Source: Vibrio penaeicida (GTDB taxonomy: Bacteria; Pseudomonadota; Gammaproteobacteria; Enterobacterales; Vibrionaceae). Taken from it: DNA of 64,000 nucleotides. This document shows, in pieces, positions 43,996 through 53,015 of the stretch. Position numbers and translations under genes: made by a program. The stretch covers positions 1 through 64,000 of the forward strand of contig NZ_JAUYVM010000023.1 of NCBI RefSeq assembly GCF_030689305.1, in the 5' to 3' direction. The number at the start of each line of letters is the position of its first letter. Positions within the stretch are counted from its first letter, which is position 1. Under the pieces are notes generated by a model. The model made no database searches, was not told the DNA's origin, and worked only from the letters and a program-made list of their open reading frames with translations.

Positions 43996-44012
43996 TTGGC
44001 ATAACATTTGAA
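43996..44012 (+). promoter_or_regulatory. Sigma-54-like promoter of the ABC importer
   Basis: TTGGCATAACATTTGAA fits the -24/-12 pattern TGGCAC-N5-TTGCW with the GG at -24 intact and correct spacing; the -12 GC reads GA. It lies 80 bp before the start codon of the importer's binding protein and directly follows the gene for a sigma-54 activator. Confidence 0.6.
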
Positions 44013-44092
44013 CTAGTAACGATAGGTTATCGCGCAAATTCGCTGGTAACCCGCACATGGATAACCCTACGTTGATAAAAATGGAGTGCACA

Positions 44093-45433
44093 ATGAAACA
44101 TGGAATCAAACTGCTGACACTAACCAGCGCAATGATGCTCGCAATGGGCAGCGCATCCGCTTGGGCAATGTCGGACAAAGACTTGGTGATCGTCACCTCG
44201 TTTTCCAATGACGTGACCGACGTTTATAAAAAAGCGTTTGAAAAAAAATACCCCAACGTAAAAGTCGAAATCTTAAAGAAAAAAACCACATCCGGTATTA
44301 AGTATCTGCAAGAAACGGCTTCTCGTAACAACTCTGATATTTTCTGGGCATCGGCCCCCGATGCTTTTGAAGTGCTAAAAGACAACGACTTGCTGGCGCA
44401 ATACCAATCGTCAGTCACTGGTATTCCCGAGAAAGTAGGATCATTTCCTATTAATGACCCAGACGGTTACTACAAAGGGTTTGCGCTTTCGGGCTACGGC
44501 ATGATGTGGAACGAACGTTACATAAAAGCCAAAAAACTCCCGATCCCTAATGAGTGGGAAGATTTGGCTGACCCCATTTACCACAAACACGTAGGAATGT
44601 CGGCACCTTCACGCTCAGGAACCACTCACCTAACGGTAGAAGCGATCCTTCAAGGTAAGGGCTGGGAAGATGGTTGGGCGACGCTAAAAGCCATTTCAGG
44701 TAACTTTCGCGTAGTCACCGAGCGAAGTTTTGGTGTGCCGGATGGCGTGAACAGTGGCTCATTTGGCGTGGGTATTGTGATTGATTTCTTTGGTCTGTCG
44801 TCGAAAGCAACAGGTTTCCCAGTCGACTTCCACTATCCGACGGTGACGGCACTTGTTCCCGCTAACGTCGGTAAAGTCAAAAATGCACCGAACCAAGAAG
44901 CGGCTGGCGCTTTTATCGATTTCCTACTCTCTGACGAAGGGCAAGAACTCCTTCTCGATGAAGGGATTCAGCGCTTACCCGTCAACCCAAATGTATACAG
45001 CAAAACGCCTGAAGGTTTCCCAAACCCATTTACAGGTGAAAAGCTTGGAACGGTGGATTTCGATCTCAACCTATCCAAATCTCGCTACAACGTCGTCAAT
45101 AGCTTGTTCGACGTCATGATCACCTACCGTATGGGAGAATTGCGCAGTGCAACGAAAGCCATTCAAGAGGCTGAATCCAAAGCGAAATCTCAAAACAATG
45201 CCAAAGCACTAGAGCTGGTTGCTCAAGCTAAAGCGTTAATCAATCAAATGCCCATCACAGCACAAGAAGCCAGTGACCCTGATTTTGCCGGTATCTTCAC
45301 CAAAAAGCGTAAGAAGAAAACCGACAAAGTCGGCGCTCGTCAGGCTGAAGTCGAACAAGCTTGGGATAAAAAAGTCGTCGTTAACTACGACAAAGCGAAA
45401 GCGCTTGCCGAACAAGCAATGGATATGCTGTAA
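44093..45433 (+). CDS. ABC importer periplasmic binding protein (AfuA/FbpA-like family)
   Basis: A 446-residue secreted protein. Signal peptide about residues 1-25, ending SAWA. The binding-protein core (MSDKDLVIVTSFSNDVTDVYKK ...) is annotated in relatives as Fe3+-binding, but the tyrosine pair of true FbpA is not evident and the family includes AfuA-type sugar-phosphate binders. SAPSRSGTTHLT probably lines the site. A charged C-terminal extension (about 350-446) is rich in Lys/Ala helices. I start at 44093, with GGAGTG upstream. First gene of the importer operon. Confidence 0.85.
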   Translation: MKHGIKLLTLTSAMMLAMGSASAWAMSDKDLVIVTSFSNDVTDVYKKAFEKKYPNVKVEILKKKTTSGIKYLQETASRNNSDIFWASAPDAFEVLKDNDLLAQYQSSVTGIPEKVGSFPINDPDGYYKGFALSGYGMMWNERYIKAKKLPIPNEWEDLADPIYHKHVGMSAPSRSGTTHLTVEAILQGKGWEDGWATLKAISGNFRVVTERSFGVPDGVNSGSFGVGIVIDFFGLSSKATGFPVDFHYPTVTALVPANVGKVKNAPNQEAAGAFIDFLLSDEGQELLLDEGIQRLPVNPNVYSKTPEGFPNPFTGEKLGTVDFDLNLSKSRYNVVNSLFDVMITYRMGELRSATKAIQEAESKAKSQNNAKALELVAQAKALINQMPITAQEASDPDFAGIFTKKRKKKTDKVGARQAEVEQAWDKKVVVNYDKAKALAEQAMDML

Positions 45434-45475
45434 GCCTTTTCCGCTCTACAACATCTGATTCCCCCACTTGTAGGT

Positions 45476-45501
45476 CAGCACCACGTAATTGCGTGGTGCT
45501 G
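45476..45501 (+). other. Intercistronic stem-loop
   Basis: Perfect 10-bp stem CAGCACCACG/CGTGGTGCTG with loop TAATTG, followed by GGGGGATTTTT. It lies between the binding protein and permease genes. A hairpin here would either partly terminate or protect the upstream message, giving more binding protein than permease, as in other ABC operons. Confidence 0.6.
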
Positions 45502-45535
45502 GGGGGATTTTTATCTCAAGAACATGGAGTTTCTT

Positions 45536-47284
45536 ATGAGTAGTGTCTCTCTTCCACAGTCAAAAGACGACACAGGACAAAAAGGCCGTGGTTTGCTGAA
45601 AAAAATTCGTGAAGATTGGGGATTATATTTATCCGCCATCATCATCGCCTTGTTCATCATCGTTTTTCTTTTTGTGCCCGTGTTAAAGGTCATTTTTGTC
45701 GCTTTCCAAGATCAAGAAGGCGGCTTTACACTGGTTAACTTTCAAGATTTTTTTGGTTCTTCTTTGTTCCAAGAATCTTTCTTTAACTCTTTCTACGTTG
45801 CCTTCATGTCGGTGGTGGTGGCGTCTATTATTGCCATGCCTTTGGCGTACTTCACCAGCCGATTCCAGTTTAAAGGTACGGTGCTGATTCAAACCTTAGG
45901 TATTGTGCCTCTTATCATGCCGCCCTTTATTGGCGCCGTCGCGATGCAATTGCTGTTTGGTGAAAACGGCACAATGAATTTGCTTTTGGACGAATATTTC
46001 GGTTTCACAATCCCGGTTATGGAGGGGTTGAATGGCGTTATCTTTGTTCAAAGCGTTCACTATTTCCCATTCATTCTGATTAACTTATCTGCCGCATTGC
46101 AAAACATTGATCGCTCAATGGAAGAATCGGCGCAGTCACTGGGTTCTTCAGGCTTAAAATTGTTTAGAAGAATCGTGTTCCCACTCGCTATGCCTGGCTA
46201 TGTTGCGGGGGCATCGCTGGTGTTTGTGAAAGTGTTTGATGATTTAGGCACACCACTTTTACTCAACGTAAACAACATGCTGGCTCCACAAGCGTATTTG
46301 CGCATTTCATCGGTGGGTATTTCTGATCCGATGGGGTACGTTATTTCGGTTATTCTCGTGGCATTTTCTGTGTTTGCGCTTTGGGTTTCTTTCCAAGCGT
46401 TAAAAGGAAAAGACTACTCCACCACACAAAAAGGCGGCGGCGGTTTATCCAAGCGTGAGCTTCGTCCTATGGAAATGGTGGGTTGCTATGCGGTGATTGC
46501 CCTGATCCTCATGTTGGTTTTGGCACCGCACTTTGCTTTGTTGCTGCTTTCGTTTGGTACGATTTGGAGCTTTAGCCCACTCCCAGACGGCTTCACAATT
46601 GATCACTACACCACCGCGATCACTCAAGCATCTGACTTCATCACCAATACTCTGCTTTACGCTGGTTTAGCGGGCGTTATTGATGTCATTTTGGGCACCG
46701 CCATCGCTTACCTTGTCTGGCGCACAAAAATGGTAGGACGAAAATGGCTCGATTTTGGTGCCATGGCTGCCCTCGCGGTACCGGGTGTTGTTCTCGGCAT
46801 TGGCTATTTGCGTACCTTCTATGACGTTGAATTACCGATTGTCGGCACATCGATGGCAACGTGGTGGGGAATCATTGTGATTGCGTTGTCTGTACGGCGC
46901 TTACCTTATGCGCTTCGCTCCTGCGTGGCTGCGTTACAGCAGGTTAGCCCTTCACTTGAAGAAGCATCCGAAAACCTAGGAGCAACCCGATCTCGAACCA
47001 TCCGACGCATTGTCGTGCCACTAATGGCTGCAGGTATTTTAGCAGGGTTTGTCACCGCATTTGCCACTGCCGCGGTTGAGCTTTCCGCCACCATTATGCT
47101 CGTTGCACAAGAATCGGATGCCCCATTGGCCTACGGCTTGTACATCTTCATGCAAAGCGCTGCTGGGCGTGGTCCTGGTGCTGCTTTGGGTGTGATTGCC
47201 GTAGTGATTGTTGGGTTAGCGACGTACTTGTCGCACACCATTGTTGAACGTACTCGCCAAGCTCACGGCGAAAAGAGTCATTAG
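45536..47284 (+). CDS. ABC importer fused permease (FbpB/AfuB type)
   Basis: A 582-residue protein with 12 predicted helices in two homologous halves, each with a binding-protein-dependent transport motif (EAA loop) contacting the ATPase: EESAQSLGSSGLKLFRRI and EEASENLGATRSRTIRRI. This two-in-one permease is typical of the Fe3+/phospho-compound family. I use ATG 45536, 7 bp after GGAG; an ATG at 45524 is in frame. Confidence 0.9.
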   Translation: MSSVSLPQSKDDTGQKGRGLLKKIREDWGLYLSAIIIALFIIVFLFVPVLKVIFVAFQDQEGGFTLVNFQDFFGSSLFQESFFNSFYVAFMSVVVASIIAMPLAYFTSRFQFKGTVLIQTLGIVPLIMPPFIGAVAMQLLFGENGTMNLLLDEYFGFTIPVMEGLNGVIFVQSVHYFPFILINLSAALQNIDRSMEESAQSLGSSGLKLFRRIVFPLAMPGYVAGASLVFVKVFDDLGTPLLLNVNNMLAPQAYLRISSVGISDPMGYVISVILVAFSVFALWVSFQALKGKDYSTTQKGGGGLSKRELRPMEMVGCYAVIALILMLVLAPHFALLLLSFGTIWSFSPLPDGFTIDHYTTAITQASDFITNTLLYAGLAGVIDVILGTAIAYLVWRTKMVGRKWLDFGAMAALAVPGVVLGIGYLRTFYDVELPIVGTSMATWWGIIVIALSVRRLPYALRSCVAALQQVSPSLEEASENLGATRSRTIRRIVVPLMAAGILAGFVTAFATAAVELSATIMLVAQESDAPLAYGLYIFMQSAAGRGPGAALGVIAVVIVGLATYLSHTIVERTRQAHGEKSH

Positions 47285-47316
47285 AGTCTATTGACCAATA
47301 AAAAAAGGAATTTCCC

Positions 47317-48393
47317 ATGAGTTTAGAAAACAGCCAACAAGTCGGCATTACCATTAAGGATCTCACGTTAGCATTTGGGGAAACCGAGGTGCTAAAAGGG
47401 GTGAATTTGGACATCCAGCCCGGAGAGTTTTTCGCCTTTCTTGGTCCTTCCGGTTCAGGTAAATCTACCCTGCTCCGCGCGATCGCAGGATTTGGCCCCG
47501 TCCCTAATGGACAAATATTGTTGGGTGATGAAAACGTCATCGAACAGCCACCGTGGAAGCGCAACGTAGGTATGGTGTTCCAAAGCTACGCGTTATGGCC
47601 GCATATGACGGTGCGTCAGAATGTGGCGTATGGCTTGGAAGAGCGCAAAGTGCCGAAACCAGAAATCAAAAAACGGGTGGATGAAGCGCTCAACCTCGTC
47701 GGACTTTTTCATTTAGCTGAGCGCCGACCTTCGCAACTTTCTGGTGGTCAGCAGCAAAGGGTCGCCATTGCACGAACGGTGGTCGTTGAACCACGCGTGT
47801 TGCTTCTAGATGAACCCTTATCGAATCTGGATGCGAATTTGCGTGAACAAATGCGACGTGATCTTCTTGATCTGCAACGTCAATTAGGATTAACCACGAT
47901 CTTTGTTACTCACGATCAAGAAGAAGCCAACACCATTTCAGATCGCATTGCGGTTTTGGATCAAGGCGTGATTCAACAGATCGGAGAACCCATTGAACTC
48001 TACGATAACCCTGCCAATAAGTTTGTTGCCGATTTCTTAGGTACTGCGAACGTATTGAATGGGCAAATCACTGAATCTGGTGGAAGCAGTGTGTTCCAAT
48101 CAGAATCCGGTATTCTTTTCCCGTATCAAACGAAGGAACGAGGCGATATTTCGTTGGTATTCCGACCTCAAAGCTTAGAAATTTGCCATTCCTCACCCAA
48201 TTCAGACGCGATAAAGTTGGAAGGAAAAGTGAAACATCGAGAGTTTTTAGGTCACTTAGTGCGTTACGGCATCGATATTGGCGGCCAAATGTTAATGGTC
48301 GATGATCCTCACTTGCGAGGTTCGACCCATATAAGAAATGGATCCCCAATCTTACTGCAACTTAACCCTGATGAAATCGTTGCTTTAAGCTAA
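47317..48393 (+). CDS. ABC importer ATP-binding protein (FbpC/AfuC type)
   Basis: A 358-residue ATPase powering the importer. Walker A GPSGSGKST, signature LSGGQQQRVAIART, Walker B VLLLDEPLSNLD and the H-loop in VTHDQEEA are all intact. The C-terminal part (about 245-358) is a TOBE-type domain as in MalK/FbpC. Starts 33 bp after the permease with AAAGGAA upstream. Confidence 0.92.
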   Translation: MSLENSQQVGITIKDLTLAFGETEVLKGVNLDIQPGEFFAFLGPSGSGKSTLLRAIAGFGPVPNGQILLGDENVIEQPPWKRNVGMVFQSYALWPHMTVRQNVAYGLEERKVPKPEIKKRVDEALNLVGLFHLAERRPSQLSGGQQQRVAIARTVVVEPRVLLLDEPLSNLDANLREQMRRDLLDLQRQLGLTTIFVTHDQEEANTISDRIAVLDQGVIQQIGEPIELYDNPANKFVADFLGTANVLNGQITESGGSSVFQSESGILFPYQTKERGDISLVFRPQSLEICHSSPNSDAIKLEGKVKHREFLGHLVRYGIDIGGQMLMVDDPHLRGSTHIRNGSPILLQLNPDEIVALS

Positions 48394-48418
48394 CCTATTG
48401 ACATCAATATCAATTATT

Positions 48419-48450
48419 AAAGAGCTGGTCTATCTTAGTCTGGCTCTTTC
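48419..48450 (+). terminator. Possible terminator of the ABC importer operon
   Basis: AAAGAGC/GCTCTTT arms (48419-48425 and 48443-48449) around a partly paired 17-base centre, followed by CACATTTT. The T-run is weak. Confidence 0.4.
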
Positions 48451-48554
48451 ACATTTTCAGAAGAAAAATCAGAGAATAAGCGCATATTAGTTGTTGTATT
48501 CTGGAGACGGTGATAATAATTAAATTAACTGTCTGTTAAAGAGTGCTTAACGTC

Positions 48555-49190
48555 ATGGACTCGACCTACACCATCCTCATCGCCGATGATCACCCACTGT
48601 TCCGTAATGCTTTATTTCAGTCGGTACATATGGCGATCAGCGGAGCCAATCTGCTTGAAGCCGATTCTCTAGCGGCTTTACTTTCCCTTTTGGAGAAAGA
48701 GCAAGAACCCGATCTTCTGTTGCTAGACTTGAAGATGCCCGGCGCCAATGGAATGTCTGGTTTGATCCAACTTCGCGCCGAATACCCAGATCTCCCAATT
48801 GTCGTTATTTCCGCAAGTGAAGAATCCAGCGTCGTCACTCAAGTTAAAAGCCATGGTGCGTTTGGCTTTATTCCAAAATCAAGCGACATGAGAGAGCTGG
48901 TGGCTGCACTCAATCAGGTACTCAACGGAGAACCTTTCTTCCCTGAAGGGATGATCACCAATAACGCTGCATGTAATGAGCTAAGTGAAAAGATCGCCGC
49001 GTTAACCCCTCAACAATACCGCGTACTTGGTATGCTGTCCGACGGATTATTGAACAAGCAAATTGCGTACGAACTCAACGTTTCAGAAGCGACCATCAAA
49101 GCACACATGACCGCCATTTTTCGCAAGCTCGGTGTCAAAAACCGAACTCAAGCCGTCATCTTACTTCAGCAGATGGAACCCGAAGCTTAA
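48555..49190 (+). CDS. crbR: LuxR-family response regulator CrbR (acetate switch)
   Basis: A 211-residue regulator: receiver domain with Asp58 (LLLLDLKMPG) and a C-terminal LuxR/FixJ helix-turn-helix (LTPQQYRVLGMLSDGLLNKQIA). In Vibrio cholerae the CrbS-CrbR pair activates acs for acetate uptake; CrbR is encoded next to the DUF4212/symporter pair as here, and a CrbS homologue and acs lie in this window. I use ATG 48555; a GTG at 48543 is possible. Confidence 0.82.
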   Translation: MDSTYTILIADDHPLFRNALFQSVHMAISGANLLEADSLAALLSLLEKEQEPDLLLLDLKMPGANGMSGLIQLRAEYPDLPIVVISASEESSVVTQVKSHGAFGFIPKSSDMRELVAALNQVLNGEPFFPEGMITNNAACNELSEKIAALTPQQYRVLGMLSDGLLNKQIAYELNVSEATIKAHMTAIFRKLGVKNRTQAVILLQQMEPEA

Positions 49191-49298
49191 CCTCTGTCCT
49201 GACATTGCGATGACGTGAATTGAGCTCAATTTGATATTCTTCTAAGCCATGCACTCGCATGGCTTTGTCCCTCTCTTCATTAAGTCTGGGAGACTTCT

Positions 49299-49925
49299 TT
49301 GCTCAGTATCTTGATCACTCAATTTGTCGTTTTATGGGCCGTCATTGATCCTATCGGTTCGGTACCTGTTTACCTTTCTCAAACTAGTCACCTAACACCT
49401 CAACAGCGAAGAAAAGTCGCGTTAAAAGCCGTCGCAATAGCAACGGGGGTTTTGATGTTTTTCCTCGTAGCAGGTCAACTTCTATTGGAAGCAATGCAAA
49501 TACCACTTCCAGCATTTCAAGCGGCCGGAGGACTGGTTTTACTGCTGTTTGCGCTAACAATGATTTTCGGCGAGAGTAAACCGGAACAAGAATCCAAAAT
49601 GGCACCAGACAACAACCAAGAAAATCTGGCTGATCTCGCTGTTTACCCATTAGCCATCCCTTCAATTGCATCTCCAGGTGCAATGATGGCCATTGTTATG
49701 CTCACCGACAATTACCGATACTCGCTGGTCGATCAAAGCATCACTGCTGGTGTCATGTTGGCGGTACTCTTGATCACTTTGATTCTCTTATTAGGTGCAA
49801 CGCATATCCAAAAAGTCATTGGCAATGTGGGTGCAGCCATCATTAGCCGTGTTATGGGACTCATCTTAGCCGCCGTGGCGCTCAACAACTTATTGATCGG
49901 AATACGTGATTTTTACATCCAATAG
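49299..49925 (+). CDS. MarC family integral membrane protein
   Basis: A 208-residue protein with six hydrophobic segments and the family opening LWAVIDPIGSVPVYLS plus the central IPSIASPGAMMAIV motif. Function of the family is unknown; the old multiple-antibiotic-resistance link is not supported. The start is TTG at 49299 with GGGAG 6 bp upstream. A strong terminator follows. Confidence 0.88.
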   Translation: MLSILITQFVVLWAVIDPIGSVPVYLSQTSHLTPQQRRKVALKAVAIATGVLMFFLVAGQLLLEAMQIPLPAFQAAGGLVLLLFALTMIFGESKPEQESKMAPDNNQENLADLAVYPLAIPSIASPGAMMAIVMLTDNYRYSLVDQSITAGVMLAVLLITLILLLGATHIQKVIGNVGAAIISRVMGLILAAVALNNLLIGIRDFYIQ

Positions 49926-50006
49926 TGGCTTAGACACACCCAAACATTAGACCTTCGGCTAAGTTAACAACGTGTTAACATCTCACTTTTCGGAACACTC
50001 ATCTTT

Positions 50007-50032
50007 AAGCCCCCGTTTTTAGGGGGCTTTTT
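50007..50032 (+). terminator. Terminator after the MarC gene
   Basis: Stem AAGCCCCC/GGGGGCTT with loop GTTTTTA followed by TTT. Confidence 0.88.
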
Positions 50033-50161
50033 CATTTCCTCGCCCAGACTAAAGTAGAAAAGAGTTCTTGATTTCATCTTGCTATTGTAAATCCTGATAC
50101 AAATCGTTAACAACGAGCTGTTCATGTAATGAAGAGCATTCAATATCGTAAGGAGACGGCA

Positions 50162-50425
50162 ATGGCGTTCGAAAACAAAGAACGGGCAAAGGCCTACTGG
50201 GACAAAAACGTAAGACTCATGATTTCCTTGATGGCAATCTGGTTTGTAGTGTCATTCGGTTGTGGCATTTTGTTTGTTGATGCACTAAATCAATTCCAAC
50301 TTGGCGGATACAAGCTCGGTTTCTGGTTTGCGCAGCAAGGCTCAATTTACTGCTTCCTGGCAATCATTTTCTACTACGCGTGGAAGATGCGTCAGTTAGA
50401 CCGCGAATTTGACGTGGACGAGTAA
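50162..50425 (+). CDS. DUF4212 protein, small subunit of the sodium/solute symporter
   Basis: An 87-residue protein with two transmembrane helices (about 20-42 and 52-75). The conserved ERAKAYWDKNVRLM start is typical. It is always paired with a large SSS symporter of the VC_2705 type and likely forms a complex. I use ATG 50162, preceded by AAGGAGA; the frame is open to 50129 without conservation. Ends 12 bp before the symporter start. Confidence 0.92.
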   Translation: MAFENKERAKAYWDKNVRLMISLMAIWFVVSFGCGILFVDALNQFQLGGYKLGFWFAQQGSIYCFLAIIFYYAWKMRQLDREFDVDE

Positions 50426-50437
50426 GGAGTCGCTAAG

Positions 50438-52165
50438 ATGGATCTTAAAACAATTACATATTTAGTCGTCGGTGCCACCTTTGTAATTTACATCGGTATC
50501 GCCATTTGGGCCCGCGCTGGCTCGACCAAAGAGTTCTATGTTGCTGGCGGTGGTGTAAACCCTATCGCAAACGGCATGGCAACGGCAGCAGACTGGATGT
50601 CAGCAGCGTCGTTTATTTCGATGGCTGGCTTAATTGCCTTTATGGGTTACGGTGGTTCCGTATTCCTCATGGGCTGGACAGGCGGTTACGTATTACTTGC
50701 TCTGCTTCTTGCTCCTTACCTTCGTAAGTTTGGTAAGTTCACAGTGCCAGAATTCGTTGGTGAGCGCTTTTATTCCAACACTGCCCGCGTTGTAGCGGTA
50801 GCGTGTTTGATCATCGCATCGGTGACATACGTTATCGGTCAGATGAAAGGGGTGGGTGTTGCGTTTGGTCGTTTCCTTGAAGTGGACTACTCAACTGGTC
50901 TGTTGATTGGTATGTGTATCGTATTCATTTACGCTGTAATGGGCGGAATGAAAGGGATTACTTACACACAGATCGCTCAGTATTGCGTACTCATTTTAGC
51001 TTACACTATTCCCGCAATCTTCATTTCACTTCAACTAACAGGTAACCCTCTACCTCAAATTGGTTTAGGTGGGACCATGGTCGGAACCGATGTCTACTTG
51101 CTCGATCGGCTTGATCAAGTCGTCACAGAGCTCGGATTCACCGAATACACCACCGCCGTTCGGGGCGATACGCTGAACATGTTCGTTTACACCATGTCTC
51201 TGATGATTGGTACAGCGGGTCTACCTCACGTAATCATTCGTTTCTTCACTGTACCAAAAGTGCGTGATGCGAGAACTTCAGCAGGTTGGGCATTGTTCTT
51301 TATTGCGATCCTTTACACCACGGCTCCAGCTGTAGCGGCAATGGCTCGCTTGAACTTAATGGACACAGTAAACCCTGCTCAAGGTGAATACTTGAAATAC
51401 GACGAGCGTCCAGCTTGGTTCAAAAACTGGGAGAAAACAGGTCTTCTAGGATTTGACGATAAGAATGGCGACGGTGAAATTCAGTACACCTCTGACAAAG
51501 CAACAAACGAGTTAAAAGTGGACCGTGACATCATGGTTCTGGCAAACCCTGAAATTGCGAAGCTACCTAACTGGGTCATCGCATTAGTAGCGGCTGGTGG
51601 CTTGGCGGCCGCACTCTCTACTGCTGCCGGCTTATTGCTCGCGATATCGTCGTCCATATCCCACGACTTAATAAAAGGGGTTATTAATCCGAACATATCC
51701 GAGAAGAAGGAGCTCCTCGCCAGTCGGATATCGATGGCGGTGGCAATTGCGGTGGCAGGCTATTTAGGCTTGAACCCACCCGGATTTGCTGCCGGTACCG
51801 TAGCCCTCGCCTTTGGTCTGGCCGCTTCGTCGATATTCCCCGCCTTGATGATGGGTATCTTCAGTAAGAACATCAACAAGGAAGGTGCAATCGCCGGTAT
51901 GATTGCAGGTATTACGATTACTCTGTTCTACGTATTCCAACACAAAGGCATTTTGTTCATCGCCGATTGGAAATACCTAGAAAGCTGGGGCAGCAACTGG
52001 TTCCTAGGCATTGAACCAAATGCATTTGGTGCTATCGGTGCAGCCTTCAACTTCGCAGTCGCATTTGCTGTTTCTAAAGTAACCGCAGATACACCACAAG
52101 AAGTGAAAGACTTGGTTGAGCACGTACGTGTTCCAGCCGGCGCAGGCGACGCTCAATCACACTAA
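50438..52165 (+). CDS. Sodium:solute symporter, VC_2705/ActP-like
   Basis: A 575-residue SSS-family symporter with about 13 helices. Sodium-site features are present around residues 40-60 (ATAADWMSAASFISMAG) and GGLAAALSTAAGLLLA. Probably takes up acetate or another short monocarboxylate, judged from neighbours crbR, crbS and acs. A hydrophilic insert at about 315-365 carries an EF-hand-like loop (Asp341, Asn343, Asp345, Gly346, Ile348). Co-transcribed with the DUF4212 gene. Confidence 0.88.
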   Translation: MDLKTITYLVVGATFVIYIGIAIWARAGSTKEFYVAGGGVNPIANGMATAADWMSAASFISMAGLIAFMGYGGSVFLMGWTGGYVLLALLLAPYLRKFGKFTVPEFVGERFYSNTARVVAVACLIIASVTYVIGQMKGVGVAFGRFLEVDYSTGLLIGMCIVFIYAVMGGMKGITYTQIAQYCVLILAYTIPAIFISLQLTGNPLPQIGLGGTMVGTDVYLLDRLDQVVTELGFTEYTTAVRGDTLNMFVYTMSLMIGTAGLPHVIIRFFTVPKVRDARTSAGWALFFIAILYTTAPAVAAMARLNLMDTVNPAQGEYLKYDERPAWFKNWEKTGLLGFDDKNGDGEIQYTSDKATNELKVDRDIMVLANPEIAKLPNWVIALVAAGGLAAALSTAAGLLLAISSSISHDLIKGVINPNISEKKELLASRISMAVAIAVAGYLGLNPPGFAAGTVALAFGLAASSIFPALMMGIFSKNINKEGAIAGMIAGITITLFYVFQHKGILFIADWKYLESWGSNWFLGIEPNAFGAIGAAFNFAVAFAVSKVTADTPQEVKDLVEHVRVPAGAGDAQSH

Positions 52166-52182
52166 TTAAAACACACGCCACA

Positions 52183-52207
52183 AAAGCCCCGACAGGGGCT
52201 TTTTTTA
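52183..52207 (+). terminator. Terminator of the symporter operon
   Basis: Stem AAAGCCCC/GGGGCTTT with loop GACA and a T-run. Confidence 0.9.
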
Positions 52208-52258
52208 TCTCCTCATCTGAGGCATTTTAGATAAAAGTCAGCAGGAAGAAGCCCAAAC

Positions 52259-52741
52259 ATGTTTAAAAACAAACACTTTATTATTGCCATGCTCATCGCC
52301 CCTATTCTTGCCATTATTGCGTATTTCGGTACAGATGCAGCAATAAGTGAGACTCCGCATGCCGCCAAAGAAGGGGAATCTTATAAACTGGCAAGCAAAT
52401 CCAATTGCCGCTACACCAGCGGATTATGCAATATGGAAAATGGAGATTTTAAAGTTCAGTTTCGCTCGGAAGGGATTAAAGATGGTCAATTGACGTTAAC
52501 TTTAAAAGCGGATTTACCTTTAGAGGGCGCAAAGATCGCAATAGCAGACTCCCCTGACGATAAACGTATTCCATCAAAAATGCGTAAAATCGATGCGCAA
52601 AACTGGCACTTAACCGTAAATGCTCCACAGAATGAAGACAGCAAGTTACTGATGGTGTTTCAATCTGGCGACACATTATATTACGGCGAAGCAAACACTC
52701 AGTTCGTGGTTTACGAAACGCTATTTACTGAAGACAAATAG
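52259..52741 (+). CDS. Hypothetical membrane-anchored protein
   Basis: I do not recognise this 160-residue protein. An N-terminal helix (about residues 8-28, IIAMLIAPILAIIAYF) likely anchors it in the inner membrane with the rest in the periplasm; two cysteines occur in NCRYTSGLCNM and the C-terminal part is beta-rich. It lies 93 bp after the symporter, beyond its terminator, so it may have its own promoter. Confidence 0.75.
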   Translation: MFKNKHFIIAMLIAPILAIIAYFGTDAAISETPHAAKEGESYKLASKSNCRYTSGLCNMENGDFKVQFRSEGIKDGQLTLTLKADLPLEGAKIAIADSPDDKRIPSKMRKIDAQNWHLTVNAPQNEDSKLLMVFQSGDTLYYGEANTQFVVYETLFTEDK

Positions 52742-52842
52742 CTTATTGAAGAGAAAAATTCACTCAAGAGACGAGTTAATCTGAATTTTCCACGATAGAT
52801 CGATTAGCGAAATTCAGCCCTAAACAACATTAAAACTCCCCC

Positions 52843-52867
52843 AAAAACCGTCAATCTGACGGTTTTT
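52843..52867 (+). terminator. Terminator after the membrane-anchored hypothetical gene
   Basis: Stem AAAAACCGTC/GACGGTTTTT with loop AATCT. Confidence 0.85.
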
Positions 52868-53015
52868 CTATTTCAGCTCAATCAGGTTAACCTTCGAGAA
52901 ATTATAAAATGCCAGAACATTAATAAATACTAACAATTTGTCCATTGATAAGCATATGAATTAGAAATAATAATGCGCGCGAAATAATAGATGTATCAAT
53001 CAGGAAATTATAAAA

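Noticed and set aside
44093..48393. Assignment as a ferric iron (FbpABC) importer
   Set aside because: Family likeness is real, but no Fur box was seen, the paired regulators are of the phosphoglycerate type, and the tyrosine ligands of FbpA are not evident.
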